From Actinomycetes bacterium (lineage in GTDB: Bacteria > Actinomycetota > Actinomycetes > Actinomycetales > JAJYRW01): 7,633 nt of DNA. This document shows positions 6,255 to 7,633 of this stretch, in pieces. The position numbers and the translations under genes are program-made. Under the pieces are notes generated by a model. The model made no database searches. It was not told the origin of the DNA and was given only the letters and a program-made list of their open reading frames with translations. Every line of letters begins with the position of its first letter. The first letter of the stretch is position 1. Location of the stretch: contig JAJYRW010000063.1 of assembly GCA_021793895.1 (NCBI GenBank), positions 1 through 7,633 of the forward strand, in the 5' to 3' direction.

Positions 6255-7238
6255 ATGCAGTCTCCACGTTTTGGTGCCGGACTCTGGAACTTCGCTAGCT
6301 ACGTCGACCGCTACGCAACAGATGGTTATGCCGAGCCAGTTTCGACGATAGGTCAAATTGAGCGAGCCGGAGCTGTCGGCGAACTTTCTGTAGTTGACCT
6401 GAATTACCCCTTCACAGAAGGTGTCGGGCTCGACGAAGTTAAAGACGCATTGAAAGCCAATAATCTTTCAGCCATTGGCGTCACCCCTGAGATCTATACG
6501 CGCACATTCGCGCGGGGCGCGTTTACAAATCCTAGTTCGCAAATACGTAGCGAAGCGATGGATTTACTCCATGAAGCTTCCGGTGTCGTTCGGGAATTGA
6601 ATGCTGATTACGTTAAAATTTGGCCTGGGCAAGACGGCTGGGACTATCCCTTCCAGGTCAACCACCGCCAGGTGTGGAAGTTCGCCAAAGATGGAATGCG
6701 TGAGTTGGCATCGGCTCATCAAGATCTACGCTATGTAATCGAATATAAACCGCGCGAACCCCGTGTCAAGATGCTGTGGGATTCCGCCTCGCGTGCCATC
6801 TTAGGAATTCAAGAAATCGGCCTTGACAACATTGGTGTGCTTTTGGACTTTGGGCACTCGCTCTATGGTGGCGAATCACCAGCTGATGCCGCTCAAATGC
6901 TGATTGATCATGGCCTTTTGTGGGGCATGGACGTCAATGACAACCTGCGGTCGTGGGATGACGACTTAATGCTGGGTACTGTCCATTTGACAGAACTTTT
7001 TGAGTTTTTTTACACCTTGCGCGTCAATGAATGGGAAGGCGTGTGGCAGTTAGATCAGTTCCCATTCCGAGAAGATAGCGTGAAGACTGCTCAAGCCTCG
7101 ATTCGAATGTTAAAGGCTATTAATCGAGCGCTCGATGAATTGGATTACGAATCTCTCGCTAAAGCGCAAGATAATCAAGACGCTATTGAGGCGCAAAAAC
7201 TCGTCCAAGATGTTTTGCTTTCAAGCATGCGGAGTTAG
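6255..7238 (+). CDS. TIM-barrel sugar isomerase/epimerase (candidate D-apiose isomerase)
   Basis: This 327-residue cytosolic protein belongs to the AP_endonuc_2/xylose-isomerase-like TIM-barrel superfamily, whose members use a divalent metal to interconvert aldoses and ketoses or epimerise sugars. Candidate metal or substrate residues are Glu163 in IEYKPREPR, Asp198 and His201 in LLDFGHS, Asp226/Asn228/Asp229 in MDVNDN and Asp268 in [22 protein letters not shown] (233-244) resembles the GDDDL-containing region of Pseudomonas stutzeri-type L-rhamnose isomerase, so it is nearer that subgroup than classical XylA. It lacks a signal peptide. GGAG (6241-6244) sits 10 nt before the ATG, and a transketolase subunit follows 2 nt after the stop. 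Pairing with a kinase and a split transketolase suggests it makes a ketopentose, plausibly D-apulose from D-apiose. Fold call is firm; an epimerase or another aldose specificity is possible. Confidence 0.85.
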   Translation: MQSPRFGAGLWNFASYVDRYATDGYAEPVSTIGQIERAGAVGELSVVDLNYPFTEGVGLDEVKDALKANNLSAIGVTPEIYTRTFARGAFTNPSSQIRSEAMDLLHEASGVVRELNADYVKIWPGQDGWDYPFQVNHRQVWKFAKDGMRELASAHQDLRYVIEYKPREPRVKMLWDSASRAILGIQEIGLDNIGVLLDFGHSLYGGESPADAAQMLIDHGLLWGMDVNDNLRSWDDDLMLGTVHLTELFEFFYTLRVNEWEGVWQLDQFPFREDSVKTAQASIRMLKAINRALDELDYESLAKAQDNQDAIEAQKLVQDVLLSSMRS

Positions 7239-7240
7239 AT

Positions 7241-7633
7241 ATGACTGTTACTGATTCTTTTGATCAACATTTCGGCCTTATGTCACAGGTTGACTCTCCA
7301 AAAATCGCTGGCCCAGATCGTGAAATTGCGCACTTAACGCATCTGGGGCACGCAGCGAGTCGCGAAGAAGCCATTACATACTTGCAGCGTGCCGCAATGG
7401 AGGTGCGCCGCAGGGCGATTCAAACAATTGGAGCGGCCAGGGCCGGGCACGTGGGTGGTGAATTTTCGATCGCTGACGCACTGGTCACCCTGTACTTATC
7501 CGTAATGAACATCAGTCCAAGCCAGGTAGAAAGGCAGGACCCTGAACGCGATCGCCTTGTCCTATCTAAAGGGCACACTGCCAATGCGCTTTACACGGTA
7601 CTGGCAATGGCTGGTTACATTCACAGATCGGAA
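7241..7633 (+). CDS. Transketolase N-terminal subunit, partial (cut by window end)
   Basis: The frame is open from ATG 7241 to the window end (131 codons seen). The part present is the start of the thiamine-diphosphate-binding half of a transketolase. AGHVGGEFSIADALVTLY (68-85) carries the family GHxGG motif, and DRLVLSKGHTANALYTVLAMAGY (104-126) carries the SKGH motif. Both are arranged as in stand-alone N-terminal subunits of two-gene transketolases rather than full-length TktA, although the rest is needed to be sure. About 45 residues with no recognised motif precede the conserved helix beginning LQRAAMEVRRRA, longer than I expect for the family. GGAG (7231-7234) lies 6 nt before the ATG inside the isomerase's last codons, so the two are surely co-transcribed. 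In the proposed pathway it would accept a ketose phosphate such as apulose 4-phosphate; a pentose-phosphate role is the alternative. Confidence 0.88.
   Translation, partial: MTVTDSFDQHFGLMSQVDSPKIAGPDREIAHLTHLGHAASREEAITYLQRAAMEVRRRAIQTIGAARAGHVGGEFSIADALVTLYLSVMNISPSQVERQDPERDRLVLSKGHTANALYTVLAMAGYIHRSE

Noticed and set aside
1..7633. CRISPR arrays, insertion sequences, tRNA or rRNA genes, phage or defence genes
   Set aside because: No regularly spaced repeats, terminal inverted repeats, transposase motifs or RNA-gene signatures were seen on either strand; nearly all of the window is ordinary catabolic coding DNA.

Overview
The window looks like part of a chromosomal sugar-catabolism locus from a moderate-G+C actinobacterium. 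Three things suggest this: an actinobacterial-style lipoprotein (lipobox LSAC followed by an acidic, Gly/Asp/Glu-rich linker), a GTG start, and strong AGGAGG-type ribosome binding sites. Genus cannot be read from the sequence; a Corynebacterium- or Actinomycetaceae-like host is only a guess.

Layout, all on the + strand. Bases 1-121 are distinctly G+C-rich (about 64% by hand count) with no gene I can identify. Bases 122-256 are A+T-rich and carry a near-consensus promoter (TTGACA, 16 bp, TCTAAT) with an inverted repeat over the -35. A tight gene cluster follows: an FGGY-family sugar kinase (257-1738), a DUF2291 membrane-anchored protein (1751-2416), a double-domain sugar ABC ATPase (2413-3954), a ribose-type permease (3951-5081) and a ribose-type binding lipoprotein (5097-6116). 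Spacings of 12 and 15 nt and two 4-bp ATGA overlaps point to one transcript. A 138-bp gap with a 13-bp-stem hairpin and a possible weak promoter separates this block from a second block: a TIM-barrel sugar isomerase/epimerase (6255-7238) and, 2 nt downstream, the start of a transketolase N-terminal subunit (7241 onward, cut by the window end).

How the genes fit together: the lipoprotein, permease and ATPase import a sugar, probably a pentose-like aldose because all the ribose-contacting positions of RbsB appear conserved. The TIM-barrel enzyme would isomerise it to a ketose, the FGGY kinase would phosphorylate the ketose, and the split transketolase would feed the ketose phosphate into the pentose phosphate pool. 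The isomerase is not XylA-like and the kinase is closer to glycerol kinase than to xylulokinase, so ordinary D-xylose use is not the best explanation. The gene set matches the published non-oxidative (transketolase) route for the branched pentose D-apiose: isomerase, D-apulose kinase, apulose-4-phosphate transketolase. I offer this as the leading hypothesis, not as an established assignment. The transketolase C-terminal subunit and a regulator would be expected outside the window.
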